Shown: positions 43,861 through 53,210, numbered from the stretch's first letter. The stretch: 64,000 bases of DNA from Humibacter sp. RRB41 (GCF_022761015.1 NZ_JAKWJQ010000009.1:89253-153252), one strand, 5' to 3'. The notes: generated by a model not told the origin, from the sequence alone. Made by a program: numbers and translations.

Positions 43861-44045
43861 CCCAGCCCCGCTTCTTCGAACGTATCTGCGAATCATTGCA
43901 CGCGTCGCCGACATCGCCCAGGGCGCACCAATAATTGCCCGCGGAGGCAATCACGACGGTGTGCGCGCTTCACCCGATAGCGTGCCGCGACGGGCAGGGT
44001 AACCGGGTCCGGTTGCGCGGGAGAAACGTCTGATCGGGTATTCCT

Positions 44046-44133
44046 TGGCGGAGGGCGTGGGATTCGAACCCACGAGACATTTCTGCCCACTGGTTTTCAA
44101 GACCAGCTCCATCGGCCGCTCGGACAGCCCTCC
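44046..44133 (-). tRNA. tRNA-Ser (anticodon UGA)
   Basis: On the minus strand the acceptor arms GGAGGGC and GCCCTCC pair exactly, followed by discriminator G and encoded CCA. The anticodon stem CTGGT/ACCAG encloses loop CTTGAAA, anticodon UGA (44099-44097). A long variable arm (class II) and a T-arm with GTTCGAATC fit serine. It lies upstream of dinB; not part of an array. Confidence 0.97.
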
Positions 44134-44258
44134 AGCCGCCGATTCTACCGGGACACGGCGGTGCATGCGCGAGGGAACGAGACGACCATCGCCCCTCCCA
44201 GGCAACTGCCTCCGTAACGGCATGCCCCTGCGCACCCGACGTACGTTCGCACGTTCGC

Positions 44259-45656
44259 CTACCTCAGAGGGGTGCCCGCCGTCTCGAGAGCCACGTCGCC
44301 CAGTCTGCCCTCAGGGCGCACTGCCTCCGCGAGGCTCCACACGAGCGCACCGTGCGGCGCCTCGACCCTCCATCCCGTTCCGCTCAGCGGGTAGGCGCGC
44401 GTCGTCAGCGATCGACCCGAGCTCGTGAAGACCTCAATCACCGACCCGTCGATGAACACCCGGACTGCAGGACGAGCGGATGCGGCCTCGAATGCGCCGA
44501 AGGCGACGACCCGACCTCCACGCGCCCTGACATCCACACTGGCGTGGTTCGTGTCGACCGCCACCGTTCCTGCTTCCGGGTCCAGGTCGACGTCGACCCA
44601 CTCGTTCATGCCGAACCACAGTCGCACGGTCCCTGCCACGGCAGGGATCACGAGCTCGGACTGCGGCTCGAGCACCGCGCCGTTCGCGTGTCGCGGCTCG
44701 CCAGTGCGCAGACGATCGAGGGCCGGATGCGGCTCCGTGCACAAGCGCTCGGTTCCGACAGAATCCGCGTCGATCCACACCCGACGAGGCAGCGAGATCG
44801 CACCGGACCATCCCTCTTCCTGCCACCAAGCGGCATCGCGGCCTTCCATGATCCAACCGAATAGCAGCGGCCCGTGCGAACTCCGACGAACCACGGACGG
44901 CGCGTAGAAGTCGTGTCCGTCGTCGACGACCCGCGGCTCGGGCGTGCGGTCCAGAGGGAACGCGACCACAGAACCGGGGCCGTCCTCGAACGACCACGAG
45001 CAGACCACAGCGACTTCCCGGTCGCCGACTCGAATTATCTGCGGGCACTCCCAACCCTCGCCAGTATCGACGCCGTCGACGACGGTACGAGGAAGTTCCG
45101 CGAGGTGCCCCTCGTAGCGCCACTTCAAGCCATCATCGGAGCGGTAGTGGCGAATAGCGGCGACTCCTCCGTCGGCGACCGAGCCGATGGCCATGTGCCG
45201 GCCGTCGGCATCCGTCCACACGAACGGATCGCGGAGCATGCGGATGCCATCGGCGGCGTCGGGATCGTCGAGCAATCGAGCGGGCGCCCCGAAGTTCGTA
45301 CCGTTCTCATCGCTCAACGCGGTGAGGATGTGCTCGAAGCGCCGGGAGCGCACGTGGCCGGAGTAATACGCGCGCACCCGGTCGCCCTCGACGACGGAGT
45401 TGCCTGACCAGCATCCGTCGGAGTCGAGGCCACCCGGCACGGGGCCCATTGCGGGCCGGTGCAGCGTCCAGTGCACGAGGTCGGTCGTCGTCGCGTGCCC
45501 CCACTCGACAGGAACGGCAAGGTCAGGGAACGAACGCGACTGATAGTAGAGGTGGAACACGTCCCCGAGCTCGATCGGTCCGTTCGGATCGTTGAGATAG
45601 CCACGGGCTGGACTGATGTGGAACTTCGGACGGTGGTGCGGATGCTGTTCGGCCAT
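44259..45656 (-). CDS. Glycoside hydrolase family 32 (sucrose/fructan hydrolase)
   Basis: A 465-residue GH32 enzyme. The nucleophile Asp23 is in GYLNDPNGP, the transition-state Asp in MLRDPFVW, and the acid/base Glu in EGWECPQI. The N-terminal five-bladed propeller (about 1-320) is followed by a beta-sandwich with VRVFIDGSVIEVFTSSG. No signal peptide, so it hydrolyses imported sucrose, sucrose-phosphate or short fructans to release fructose. It is the last gene of the binding-protein/permease operon, 65 nt after the MalG-type permease. Confidence 0.93.
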   Translation of the reverse strand: MAEQHPHHRPKFHISPARGYLNDPNGPIELGDVFHLYYQSRSFPDLAVPVEWGHATTTDLVHWTLHRPAMGPVPGGLDSDGCWSGNSVVEGDRVRAYYSGHVRSRRFEHILTALSDENGTNFGAPARLLDDPDAADGIRMLRDPFVWTDADGRHMAIGSVADGGVAAIRHYRSDDGLKWRYEGHLAELPRTVVDGVDTGEGWECPQIIRVGDREVAVVCSWSFEDGPGSVVAFPLDRTPEPRVVDDGHDFYAPSVVRRSSHGPLLFGWIMEGRDAAWWQEEGWSGAISLPRRVWIDADSVGTERLCTEPHPALDRLRTGEPRHANGAVLEPQSELVIPAVAGTVRLWFGMNEWVDVDLDPEAGTVAVDTNHASVDVRARGGRVVAFGAFEAASARPAVRVFIDGSVIEVFTSSGRSLTTRAYPLSGTGWRVEAPHGALVWSLAEAVRPEGRLGDVALETAGTPLR

Positions 45657-45721
45657 CGGCGCGCACGCTTCCTTTCGGCTGTGGCGATCAGTCGCTGGAG
45701 TAGTCAGATGAAGAGAGTTCG

Positions 45722-46597
45722 TCAGCGGAACGAACCGGCCGTGACGCCTTCGACGAAGTAGCGCTGGGCGAAGATGAACAGCAACACGCTGGGGATCATC
45801 GCCAGGATGACGCCGGCCAGCACGACCGAGATGGAGCCGGTGCCGAGGTTGCCCTGCAGCCCGACGAGTCCCAGTGGCAACGTGAAGTTGCTCTGCGAGT
45901 TCAAGAAGATCAGCGGTCGGTAGAACTCCGCCCAGAAGCCGGAGAAGTTCAGGATGGCCAGGGTCGCGATCGCCGGCGACGCCATGCGGGCGTAAACATG
46001 CCAGAACACGCCGAACTGTGTGGCACCGTCGATGCGGGCCGCCTCACCGAGTTCGCGAGGCATCTGCATGAAGTACTGCCGCATGAGAAAGGTGCCGAAC
46101 GCGCTGCCCAGTGCTGGGATGATCAGGGCGCCGAGCGAATCGCTGAGACCGAGCATTCTCACGATGATGAACACAGGGATGATGATCGTCTGCAGCGGCA
46201 CCATCATGGTGGCGAGAAAGATGCCGAAGATCGTGTTCTTCGCAGGGAACGACACCATGGCGAACGCGTAGCCCGAGAGCGTGCACGTGATCGTCTGACC
46301 GATCACGATGAGCACCGTGACGATGACGCTGTTCAGAAAGAACTGGCCGATCGGAATCTGGTTGAACACCGCGGCGTAGTTGCCGAAGTCCCAGTCGGTA
46401 GGGATCCACTGCGGTGGATTCGTGAACGCCTCGGCCGGAGTGCGCAGCGAGGTGCTGAGGGTCCACAGCAGTGGTCCGAAGGCGAAGACCGCCCCGAGAA
46501 TCAGCACGATCATGCCGACGATGCTTCCGACCTTGACCGCTGGGCGCCTGCGCCGGCCCGCGACGTGGACGGCGCTCGGCGCTTCTGTAGTCGTCAT
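45722..46597 (-). CDS. Carbohydrate ABC transporter permease (MalG type), fructan locus
   Basis: A 291-residue membrane protein with six helices; EAA loop GEAARIDGATQFGVFWHVYARMASP. ATG 46597 overlaps the previous permease stop by 4 nt. Works with the MalF-type partner and the Tat/lipoprotein binding protein; again no ATPase is encoded nearby. Confidence 0.9.
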   Translation of the reverse strand: MTTTEAPSAVHVAGRRRRPAVKVGSIVGMIVLILGAVFAFGPLLWTLSTSLRTPAEAFTNPPQWIPTDWDFGNYAAVFNQIPIGQFFLNSVIVTVLIVIGQTITCTLSGYAFAMVSFPAKNTIFGIFLATMMVPLQTIIIPVFIIVRMLGLSDSLGALIIPALGSAFGTFLMRQYFMQMPRELGEAARIDGATQFGVFWHVYARMASPAIATLAILNFSGFWAEFYRPLIFLNSQSNFTLPLGLVGLQGNLGTGSISVVLAGVILAMIPSVLLFIFAQRYFVEGVTAGSFR

Positions 46598-47550
46598 TGG
46601 TAGAACACCAGCTTTCGTGCGGCGAGGAATTGGATGCCCGTGATGATCAGGATGATCACGAGCAGAAGGATGGCGATTGCCGACGCGTAGCCGAACTGGA
46701 GATTCTGAAATCCGGTCTGGTACATCGCAATCGTGGCCGTGGTGGTCGCCGTTCCCGGGCCGCCCTTGGTCATGATGAAGGGTTGGTCGAACAGTTGCAT
46801 GGCGTTGATCATGGCGACGACCGTGGCGAACAGGATCGTCGGGCTGATCAGTGGAATCTTGATGCGGAACAGCGTGCGCCACGCACCGGCGCCATCGATC
46901 GCGGCAGCCTCGAGAACATCCGTCGGCACCGAGGTGAGCCCGGCAACGAAGAGCACGAACGTGAAGCCCACCTGCTGCCACACCACGATCAGGATCATGG
47001 TGATTTGCGCGGTGGTCGGGTTCACCAGCCAGGGAACGCTCGGCAGCCCGATCTCGTTCAGGTAATAGTTAATGAGGCCGAACTTCGCGTCGAACAAGTA
47101 GCCCATGAAGATCGAGACCGCGGCGGTGGATGCCAACAGCGGCAGATAGAACGTGGTGCGGAACAGCGCCTTCGTCCACTTGTGCTTGCGGGTGTTGACG
47201 AGAACCGCCAGCAGCAGGCCGAGTGCGATCTGCAGCACCACGATCCCGATGGCGAGCACGATCGTGACGCCGAACGACGACAGCACCTGCCCGTCGCTGA
47301 ACAACCTCGTGAAGTTCTTGATGCCGACGAACTGCGGCGGCGTGATCACATCCCAGGAGAAGAATGACAGTCCGAGCGATACCAGGATCGGAATGAGCGT
47401 GAACACGGTGACGAACGCCACCGCAAGCCCGATCATGAGGTAACCGAAGACCGCCTCCCGCCTGATCGCGCGGCGCGCACCAGGGCGCCGCGCGATCAAA
47501 CGGGTACTCTCCCGAGACGCGCTCACGCGCGTTTCGGTTGCAGCAGACAT
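46594..47550 (-). CDS. Carbohydrate ABC transporter permease (MalF type), fructan locus
   Basis: A 318-residue membrane protein. A basic N-terminus (RRPGARRAIRRE) precedes YLMIGLAVAFVTVFTLIPILVSL; the EAA loop is LEAAAIDGAGAWRTLFRIKIPLISP. Its ATG overlaps the stop of the binding-protein gene by one base (TGATG). Confidence 0.9.
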   Translation of the reverse strand: MSAATETRVSASRESTRLIARRPGARRAIRREAVFGYLMIGLAVAFVTVFTLIPILVSLGLSFFSWDVITPPQFVGIKNFTRLFSDGQVLSSFGVTIVLAIGIVVLQIALGLLLAVLVNTRKHKWTKALFRTTFYLPLLASTAAVSIFMGYLFDAKFGLINYYLNEIGLPSVPWLVNPTTAQITMILIVVWQQVGFTFVLFVAGLTSVPTDVLEAAAIDGAGAWRTLFRIKIPLISPTILFATVVAMINAMQLFDQPFIMTKGGPGTATTTATIAMYQTGFQNLQFGYASAIAILLLVIILIITGIQFLAARKLVFYQ

Positions 47551-48950
47551 CAGGAGTTAGCCTGCGCCTTCTCGAGGTCGGACTGCATGCCGTCGAGCGC
47601 CGCCTTCGCGTCGCCACTGGAGATGGCCTGCGTCGTGCGCTGGTTGAGCGACGTCGCAAGCGCCTGGTAGTACGGCGGAGCGGAGATCGGCACGGATCCG
47701 TCGAGCTGATCCCAGAACACCGACCAGTGCTCTGGTCCTGTCGTCTTGTAGCGTTCGGCCGTCATGAGCGACTTGCGTGCCGGCGTCGTGACGTTGCCCG
47801 GGTAGACCAGGTCGAAGGTCTCGGGCTGCACGAGCATCTTGACGACCTCCCATGCGAGGTCCTTGTTCTTCGACGTGTTGAAGATGCCGTACCCGCCCGC
47901 GCCGAAGAGCGACTTGTTGCTCTTCCAGGTCGGGAACGTCTGCACGTCGAAACTCCCGTTCTTCATGCCGGCGTTGTACAGGCCGCCTGCCCAGAACCCG
48001 CCGCCGATCGTCATGCCGATGCGGCCGGATGCGAACAGGCCCTGCAGGGTTCCGCCGCCTCCGACGTCCGGCGACGGCGACAGGTTCGCCTTCTGCATCT
48101 CGATGACGTACTCGAGTGCTTCGACCGCGGCCTTGGAGTTCGCCGTCGGGTCCCCCCACTTCCAGCCTCCGTGACGCCCCTTCGCCTGAGGGTTGTCGGC
48201 GTAGGCCTTGTTCCAGAGCCAATCGCCGCCCGAGTATTTGCCCTCGGTAAGCAGGTTGCCGTCGTTGGCGTAGAGGAACGACGTCCAACTTCCCCAGAGC
48301 CGAACCACCCAGTCGAAGGAATTGGTCTTCGAGCCGAGCGCCGCGAGCTTCTCCGCATTGTTGTGGAACTCATCCATGGTCCAGGCAGCGGGCGGCGTCG
48401 AGAGGCCCGCGTTCTTGTAGAGGTCGGTGCTGTAGAACATGCTGCCCGCGTTGTAACTGTCGGTCAGTTCATAGAGATGGCCCTGGTACATCATCGATTC
48501 GACGAGCGCCGGGTGCACGTCGCCGAAATAGCTCTTCAGCGACGACATGTCCTTCGTGACGTAGTCGTCGAGCGGCACGATCATCTGCTTGGATGCCATC
48601 TGCTGCAGTCCCTCGGTCGCGACGCTCACGAGGTCGGGTGCCGCGCCCGCTGCGATCTGCGTGAGTACCTTGGCGATGAAGTCGTTCCAGTCGGTGCCGT
48701 TGATCGCCGTGATCTCGAGCGTGGCGTTCTTGTCGATCTTCTTGATCTGCGGTTGAAGCGCCTTCTGGATCGTTGTCGCCGCCTTCTGCTCCCCGAAATA
48801 GAGCATCTTGAGGGTGGCCGAAGAGTTCGTGCCTCCCCCGGACGTGGACGAGCAGGCTGCAAGCGACGCGAGCCCTGTGATGGCCAACCCGGCGCCGCCG
48901 AACTTGAACAACGTGCGACGATCCATGGTCGGCCCGAAGCTGCCGGTCAT
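47550..48950 (-). CDS. Carbohydrate ABC transporter substrate-binding lipoprotein, fructan locus
   Basis: A 466-residue extracellular solute-binding protein. The signal carries a twin-arginine motif (MDRRTLFKFGG) and a lipobox LASLAAC with Cys33, so it is probably Tat-exported and lipid-anchored. The mature protein resembles family 1 sugar-binding proteins (TLKMLYFGEQKAATTIQKAL, GAAPDLVSVATEG, GRIGMTIGGGFW). AGGAG lies 7 nt before ATG 48950. First gene of the operon binding protein - permease - permease - GH32, controlled from the AATACGTATT pair. Confidence 0.9.
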   Translation of the reverse strand: MTGSFGPTMDRRTLFKFGGAGLAITGLASLAACSSTSGGGTNSSATLKMLYFGEQKAATTIQKALQPQIKKIDKNATLEITAINGTDWNDFIAKVLTQIAAGAAPDLVSVATEGLQQMASKQMIVPLDDYVTKDMSSLKSYFGDVHPALVESMMYQGHLYELTDSYNAGSMFYSTDLYKNAGLSTPPAAWTMDEFHNNAEKLAALGSKTNSFDWVVRLWGSWTSFLYANDGNLLTEGKYSGGDWLWNKAYADNPQAKGRHGGWKWGDPTANSKAAVEALEYVIEMQKANLSPSPDVGGGGTLQGLFASGRIGMTIGGGFWAGGLYNAGMKNGSFDVQTFPTWKSNKSLFGAGGYGIFNTSKNKDLAWEVVKMLVQPETFDLVYPGNVTTPARKSLMTAERYKTTGPEHWSVFWDQLDGSVPISAPPYYQALATSLNQRTTQAISSGDAKAALDGMQSDLEKAQANS

Positions 48951-49010
48951 AGTTCGCTCCTCTCTGAGCGGTCGAGGCGCAAGCTGAAAGCTGGGCTGCA
49001 ACTTGCTACC

Positions 49011-49020
49011 AATACGTATT
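49011..49020. promoter_or_regulatory. Palindrome AATACGTATT (copy 1)
   Basis: A perfect 10-bp palindrome in the divergent gap between the binding-protein and lacI genes. An identical copy lies 45 bp away (49056-49065). An AT-rich word repeated in a GC-rich genome, placed between a LacI gene and its apparent target, is a strong operator candidate. Confidence 0.72.
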
Positions 49021-49055
49021 TGTCGAGCAGCATAACTCGTCGTTCGGTCGTTAGC

Positions 49056-49065
49056 AATACGTATT
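49056..49065. promoter_or_regulatory. Palindrome AATACGTATT (copy 2)
   Basis: Second perfect copy, 35 bp before the lacI ATG and preceding the binding-protein gene on the other side. With copy 1 it probably lets one LacI-type repressor control both directions. Confidence 0.72.
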
Positions 49066-49100
49066 AATTCTGTGCCAAGATGGGGATGAAAGGAGCGACG

Positions 49101-50198
49101 ATGTCTGACCAAGATGATCCGATCGACGCAGACGTGGAGCGCGCGCCCGCTGCGGGTCGTCGGGGCCCGGCATCCCGACCCATCACGGCCCGCCGTGTCA
49201 CGATGAAGGATGTGGCGAAACGCGCCGGCGTCTCCCAGCCCACCGTCTCGTTCGTGCTCAATGACCGTCGGGACGTGTCGGTCGCCGAGGAGACGCGCGA
49301 GCGTGTGCGCGAGGCTGCGCGTGATTTGAACTTTCAGCCCAACAGAGCCGCTCAGTCGCTGAGGTCGAACACGTCGTACTTGATCGGGATCCTCGCCGAT
49401 GAGATCGTGTCGAGGGCGTACGCCGGTCGCATCGCACTCGGTATTCAGCAGGCCGTGCAGCCCGCGGGCTATGTGAGCTTCGTGGTGGAGACGTCAGAGT
49501 CGCCCGAGGCGACTGAAGGGGCCGTCGAGAACCTCGTGAACCAGGGAGTCGCCGGCCTGATCTACGCTTCTGCCGGAGCGAGTCCGGTGCGCTATCCGGT
49601 GCCGAAGACCGAGGTGCCGACCGTGTTCGTGAACTGCTGGGACGACGCGGTCTCCGACGCGACCATTGTGCTCGCCGACGAGTATCAGGGAGGCCGAGAC
49701 GCCGCGGCAGCGACATTCGCAGCGGGACACCGCGACGTCGTGTTCCTAGGGGGTCCCGCCGACGACTACGCACGCAAGCAGCGAGAGCGCGGCCTCATGG
49801 ATGCCGCCGTCGAAGCAGGCGTCCCGCCTGAACGCATTCGTCGCGAGAGCGGCGACTACTCGGTGCGATCCGGATACGACCTCGCCATGCGCGTTCTTCC
49901 CGACCCGGCGGTGACCGCACTCATCTGCGGCAACGACCGGATGGCCGTCGGTGCCCTCATGGCGCTGCATTCCTCTGGTCTGGATTGCCCCGGCGATGTG
50001 AGCATCGTCGGCTTCGATGACCAGCCGGACCTTGCTGAAGACCTGCATCCGGCGCTCACAACGGTGGCACTACCCCATCTGAAGATGGGCCTGGATGCCG
50101 GCAAGTTGCTCTTGGACGAGGAAGCGGCGCCGGGTCTCAGGCTGATCCCCTGCACCTTCGTCGCTCGAGGCACACTCACAGGCCCGCGGAGTGCCTGA
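49101..50198 (+). CDS. LacI family transcriptional regulator of the fructan locus
   Basis: A 365-residue regulator. The helix-turn-helix (VTMKDVAKRAGVSQPTVSFVLND) begins at about residue 34, after a polar, Arg/Pro-rich N-terminal extension that is longer than usual. The core shows GILADEIVSRAYAGRIALGIQQAV, PAVTALICGNDRMAVGALMAL and VSIVGFDDQPDLAEDLHPALTTV. ATG 49101 has AAGGAGCG upstream. Its stop lies inside the start of the GH32 gene that follows (8-nt overlap), so the two are co-transcribed. Confidence 0.92.
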   Translation: MSDQDDPIDADVERAPAAGRRGPASRPITARRVTMKDVAKRAGVSQPTVSFVLNDRRDVSVAEETRERVREAARDLNFQPNRAAQSLRSNTSYLIGILADEIVSRAYAGRIALGIQQAVQPAGYVSFVVETSESPEATEGAVENLVNQGVAGLIYASAGASPVRYPVPKTEVPTVFVNCWDDAVSDATIVLADEYQGGRDAAAATFAAGHRDVVFLGGPADDYARKQRERGLMDAAVEAGVPPERIRRESGDYSVRSGYDLAMRVLPDPAVTALICGNDRMAVGALMALHSSGLDCPGDVSIVGFDDQPDLAEDLHPALTTVALPHLKMGLDAGKLLLDEEAAPGLRLIPCTFVARGTLTGPRSA

Positions 50199-51711
50199 GC
50201 CGTCCTGCCGCCATCCGATCACCCATCTCCCCGGAGGCATCGCCATATCCATCGACGCGAGCACGCACTTCCGCCCTGCGGGGGGATTCGTCGGCGACAT
50301 CATTCCGTTCGAGCACGACGGTGTCGCGTGGCTGTATTACCTTCTCGACGAACGCGACGACGCGGCGCCCGATGACCGCATGACCGGGATGCCCTGGGCC
50401 GCCGTGACCACCCGGGACTTCGCCACCTTCGACGATGAGGGAATCGTGCTGCCCTCCGGCGGTCGCGCCGACGACGACTTCGACTGCTACACCGGCAGCG
50501 TCGTCACCGACGACGACGGGACCCTCCACCTCTTCTACACGGGACACAACCCCGGCATCCGCACCGCCGAAGGCGACCTCCAGGTCGTCTGCCACGCAAC
50601 CTCCGACGGCGATCCCGGGCGATGGACCAAGCATCCTGACCAGTCGTTCGGCGCCCTGCCCGGCTATGCGCCGGAGGATTGGCGTGACCCGTTCGTGTTC
50701 CGCCCTGCGCAGGGCGAGCCGTGGCAGATGCTGCTCGCGACGCGAATCACGGATGCCCCTTACCGCCGCTCCGGCGTCATTGCCCGTCTCGTCTCCGACG
50801 ACCTGATCACCTGGCGCGCCGCGGAGCCGACCTGGCAACCGCATCGTTTCATCACCCAGGAATGCCCCGACGTCTTCCGATGGGGGCAGTGGTGGTATCT
50901 CGTGTACTCAGAGTTCTCCGACGCCTTCCAGACCAGATACCGCATCGCGACGAGTCCGAATGGCCCGTGGCTGGCGCCGGAGCACGACTCCGTCGACGGT
51001 CGCGCGTTCTACGCGGCGAAGACGATCGAACTCGGCGGCGAGCGCTACTTCGTCGGCTGGATCGCCGCGAAGGACGGGGGGCGCGACGGCTCGCCATGGC
51101 AGTGGGCCGGCACGATGTCGGTGCTACGAGCGCGCCAGTTGCAGGATGGGTCACTGGCGTTCGGGTTGCCGACCTCAGTCACGTCGCTCTACGGGCGGTC
51201 GACGGATGTGTTAGGCGCGCTCGAACCCCTCGACGGCGCCGACGAACGGGTCGGGGCGGGCGCCGAAACGCGCCACGCGACCTGGCTCGGCCCGGAACTC
51301 CCCGCAGATGGGCTCGTCACGGCGGAGTTCGACATCAGAGAGGGCACGCACGCGTGCGGCATCCTGCTGAGGACGTCGGACGACGGTGAGACCGCGTGCG
51401 TGCTGCGCCTGGAGCCGTTGCGCCATCGGATCGTCTTCGATCGCTGGCCGCGAGGGACCACCGGGGGCGAGCAGTGGCAGATCCTGGGGGATGTTCCCCA
51501 TACGGTCGAGCTGGAGCGCCCCGTGCCGCTGGCTCCTGGACGCCACACCCTGCAGGTGCATCTCGATCATGACATCTGTGTTGTGGTGGTCGATGATCGT
51601 GTCACGCTGAGCACACGGATCTACGATCTGGCCACCGGGCGGGTCGGAGTGTTCGCCACCGACGGAGGGTTCGAGTTGACCCGAATCGATGTTCAGACAC
51701 GCACGGTGTGA
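50191..51711 (+). CDS. Divergent glycoside hydrolase family 32 protein
   Basis: A 506-residue GH32-like enzyme. In place of the usual NDPNG block it has GGFVGDIIPFEHDG, keeping the nucleophile as Asp36. The RDP motif (DWRDPFVFRP) and the acid/base Glu in ITQECPDVFRW are intact. The C-terminal beta-sandwich (about 340-506) ends with HTLQVHLDHDICVVVVDD. It lacks a signal peptide. The altered subsite around the nucleophile suggests another linkage or fructan type than the GH32 at 44-45 kb. GTG start at 50191 overlaps the lacI stop by 8 nt. Confidence 0.85.
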   Translation: MPEPSCRHPITHLPGGIAISIDASTHFRPAGGFVGDIIPFEHDGVAWLYYLLDERDDAAPDDRMTGMPWAAVTTRDFATFDDEGIVLPSGGRADDDFDCYTGSVVTDDDGTLHLFYTGHNPGIRTAEGDLQVVCHATSDGDPGRWTKHPDQSFGALPGYAPEDWRDPFVFRPAQGEPWQMLLATRITDAPYRRSGVIARLVSDDLITWRAAEPTWQPHRFITQECPDVFRWGQWWYLVYSEFSDAFQTRYRIATSPNGPWLAPEHDSVDGRAFYAAKTIELGGERYFVGWIAAKDGGRDGSPWQWAGTMSVLRARQLQDGSLAFGLPTSVTSLYGRSTDVLGALEPLDGADERVGAGAETRHATWLGPELPADGLVTAEFDIREGTHACGILLRTSDDGETACVLRLEPLRHRIVFDRWPRGTTGGEQWQILGDVPHTVELERPVPLAPGRHTLQVHLDHDICVVVVDDRVTLSTRIYDLATGRVGVFATDGGFELTRIDVQTRTV

Positions 51712-51720
51712 CAGCAGCCC

Positions 51721-52197
51721 TCACCCGACCGGTGTGCCCAGCCCGTTCCGTTCGAGCGAGGACCGCAACTGCGCCAGCACGGATGCTGCAGCACCGACCT
51801 GCTCGCGCGTCAACGCATCGCCCAGAATCTCGGCGAGGCGAGTCTGAAATGTCGCATCGGCCTCATCGATGACGGCACGACCGTCGTCGGTGAGCGCAAG
51901 GATGGTGGACCGGCGATCCTCGGGGTTCGGTACGCGGGTCAGCCATCCGCGGCCCTCGAGCCTGTCGACTGCCTTGCTGACTGCACCGACTCCGATGGCG
52001 AACTCCGCGGCGATGTCGGCGGTGCGCGGTCGCTCGTGATCGCGCACGTAGTGCAGAAATTCGTACTGCGAGGTCACCATGCCGTGGGATGCACGCAGCT
52101 CGTCGTTGAACTGGTTGTACAGGCGGGTCTCGCACCTGACGAGGTCGGCGAAGAACGCCGCGTTCACGGATGCCGCATCGTGCGATTTCGTTGCCAC
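51721..52197 (-). CDS. MarR family transcriptional regulator (third), possibly leaderless
   Basis: A 158-residue MarR protein with helix-turn-helix RTADIAAEFAIGVGAVSKAVDRLEGRGWL and wing NPEDRRSTILALTDDG. It starts at GTG 52197 with no ribosome site; a -10-like TACACT (52210-52205) ends 7 nt before the GTG, so the mRNA may be leaderless, which is common in actinobacteria. It is divergent from the esterase gene, with TGCCAYGGCA palindromes in between. Confidence 0.85.
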   Translation of the reverse strand: MATKSHDAASVNAAFFADLVRCETRLYNQFNDELRASHGMVTSQYEFLHYVRDHERPRTADIAAEFAIGVGAVSKAVDRLEGRGWLTRVPNPEDRRSTILALTDDGRAVIDEADATFQTRLAEILGDALTREQVGAAASVLAQLRSSLERNGLGTPVG

Positions 52198-52226
52198 GGC
52201 ATTTAGTGTACTTTATTGCCATGGCA
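52192..52226. promoter_or_regulatory. Paired palindromes TGCCACGGCA and TGCCATGGCA
   Basis: The 10-mers at 52192-52201 (one mismatch) and 52217-52226 (perfect) have centres 25 bp apart and straddle the divergent promoter. The first covers the marR start codon. They are probable binding sites of that MarR protein. Confidence 0.55.
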
Positions 52227-52271
52227 TCTATTGCCTGGGCAACTATCTCATCACTCGCAAGGGAGACGCTC

Positions 52272-53210
52272 ATGTCTCGAGAACAACGTCAGAAACTCGA
52301 TGCGAAGCTGCGCGGCTTTCGGCCGCTCTTCGGTCCTCGCTCAGCGCAGGAGGCCCGCGACTCGATCCAGCAGGCGCGCGACGGTTTCGCGACCCTGATG
52401 AGCACGATGAAGGTGCCAGACGGCATCCGCACCGAGGAGGTCGAGCTCGCAGGCATCCGCACGCTGCGCATCGAGCCGACGGACGTCTCGCGGCCAGGCA
52501 CGATCCTCTTCTTCCACGGCGGATCGTTCGTCGTCGGCTCGCCGGAGCCGCAACTGGGACTGGCGGCCGACCTCGTTGTGCGCACCGGCTACACCGCCTA
52601 CTCGGTGGACTACCGGCTCGCGCCCGAGCATCCGTTTCCGGCCGCCATCGACGACACGACGGCCGCCTACCGCGCCCTGCTGGAGGCCGGCCATGACCCG
52701 TCGACCATCGCATTCGCCGGCGATTCGGCCGGCGGCGGCCTGACCATCACCACGTTGGTCCGCGCGCGACAGCAAGGCCTTCCGATGCCCGCTGCGGTCG
52801 CCGCGTTCTCGCCCGGGCTCGACAATGCCGGCTCCGGCGCGAGCTATCGCACCAAGGCCGGCATCGACCCGCTCTTCACGGTCGAGAGCCTGCAGCCGAA
52901 CCGCGATCTCTACCGTGCCGGAGCCGATCCGAACCAAGACCTCCTGTCTCCTGCCACGCTCGCCGACCCGGCAGGCTTCCCGCCTCTGCTGCTGCAGGTG
53001 GGCACGAACGAGGTCCTCCTCGACGACTCGACGGTGATGGCCGAGCGCGCCCGCGACGCCGGAGTGGATGTCATCCTCGACGTCACGGCCGACGTGCCGC
53101 ACGTCTTCCAGACGTACACCGGCGAACTCGACGAAGCCGTTCAGGCGCTCGATCGTGCCGCGCTGTTCCTCACGCAGCACGTGGCCGTGCCGGCTGTCGA
53201 ACGGGTCTGA
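52272..53210 (+). CDS. Alpha/beta hydrolase, hormone-sensitive-lipase family esterase
   Basis: A 312-residue esterase. The oxyanion-hole motif is HGGSFVVG (about residue 80), the nucleophile Ser is in GDSAGGG (about 152), the Asp in GTNEVLLDD and the His in ADVPHVFQTY near the C-terminus. ATG 52272 has AAGGGAG upstream; an ATG at 52221 would add 17 residues and run through the operator. Cytoplasmic. Likely induced through the divergent MarR regulator by an ester-type compound. Confidence 0.9.
   Translation: MSREQRQKLDAKLRGFRPLFGPRSAQEARDSIQQARDGFATLMSTMKVPDGIRTEEVELAGIRTLRIEPTDVSRPGTILFFHGGSFVVGSPEPQLGLAADLVVRTGYTAYSVDYRLAPEHPFPAAIDDTTAAYRALLEAGHDPSTIAFAGDSAGGGLTITTLVRARQQGLPMPAAVAAFSPGLDNAGSGASYRTKAGIDPLFTVESLQPNRDLYRAGADPNQDLLSPATLADPAGFPPLLLQVGTNEVLLDDSTVMAERARDAGVDVILDVTADVPHVFQTYTGELDEAVQALDRAALFLTQHVAVPAVERV

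Noticed and set aside
41965..43980. A 671-residue plus-strand frame across the GIY-YIG and dinB genes
   Set aside because: Antisense shadow of dinB and its neighbour; no recognisable domain.
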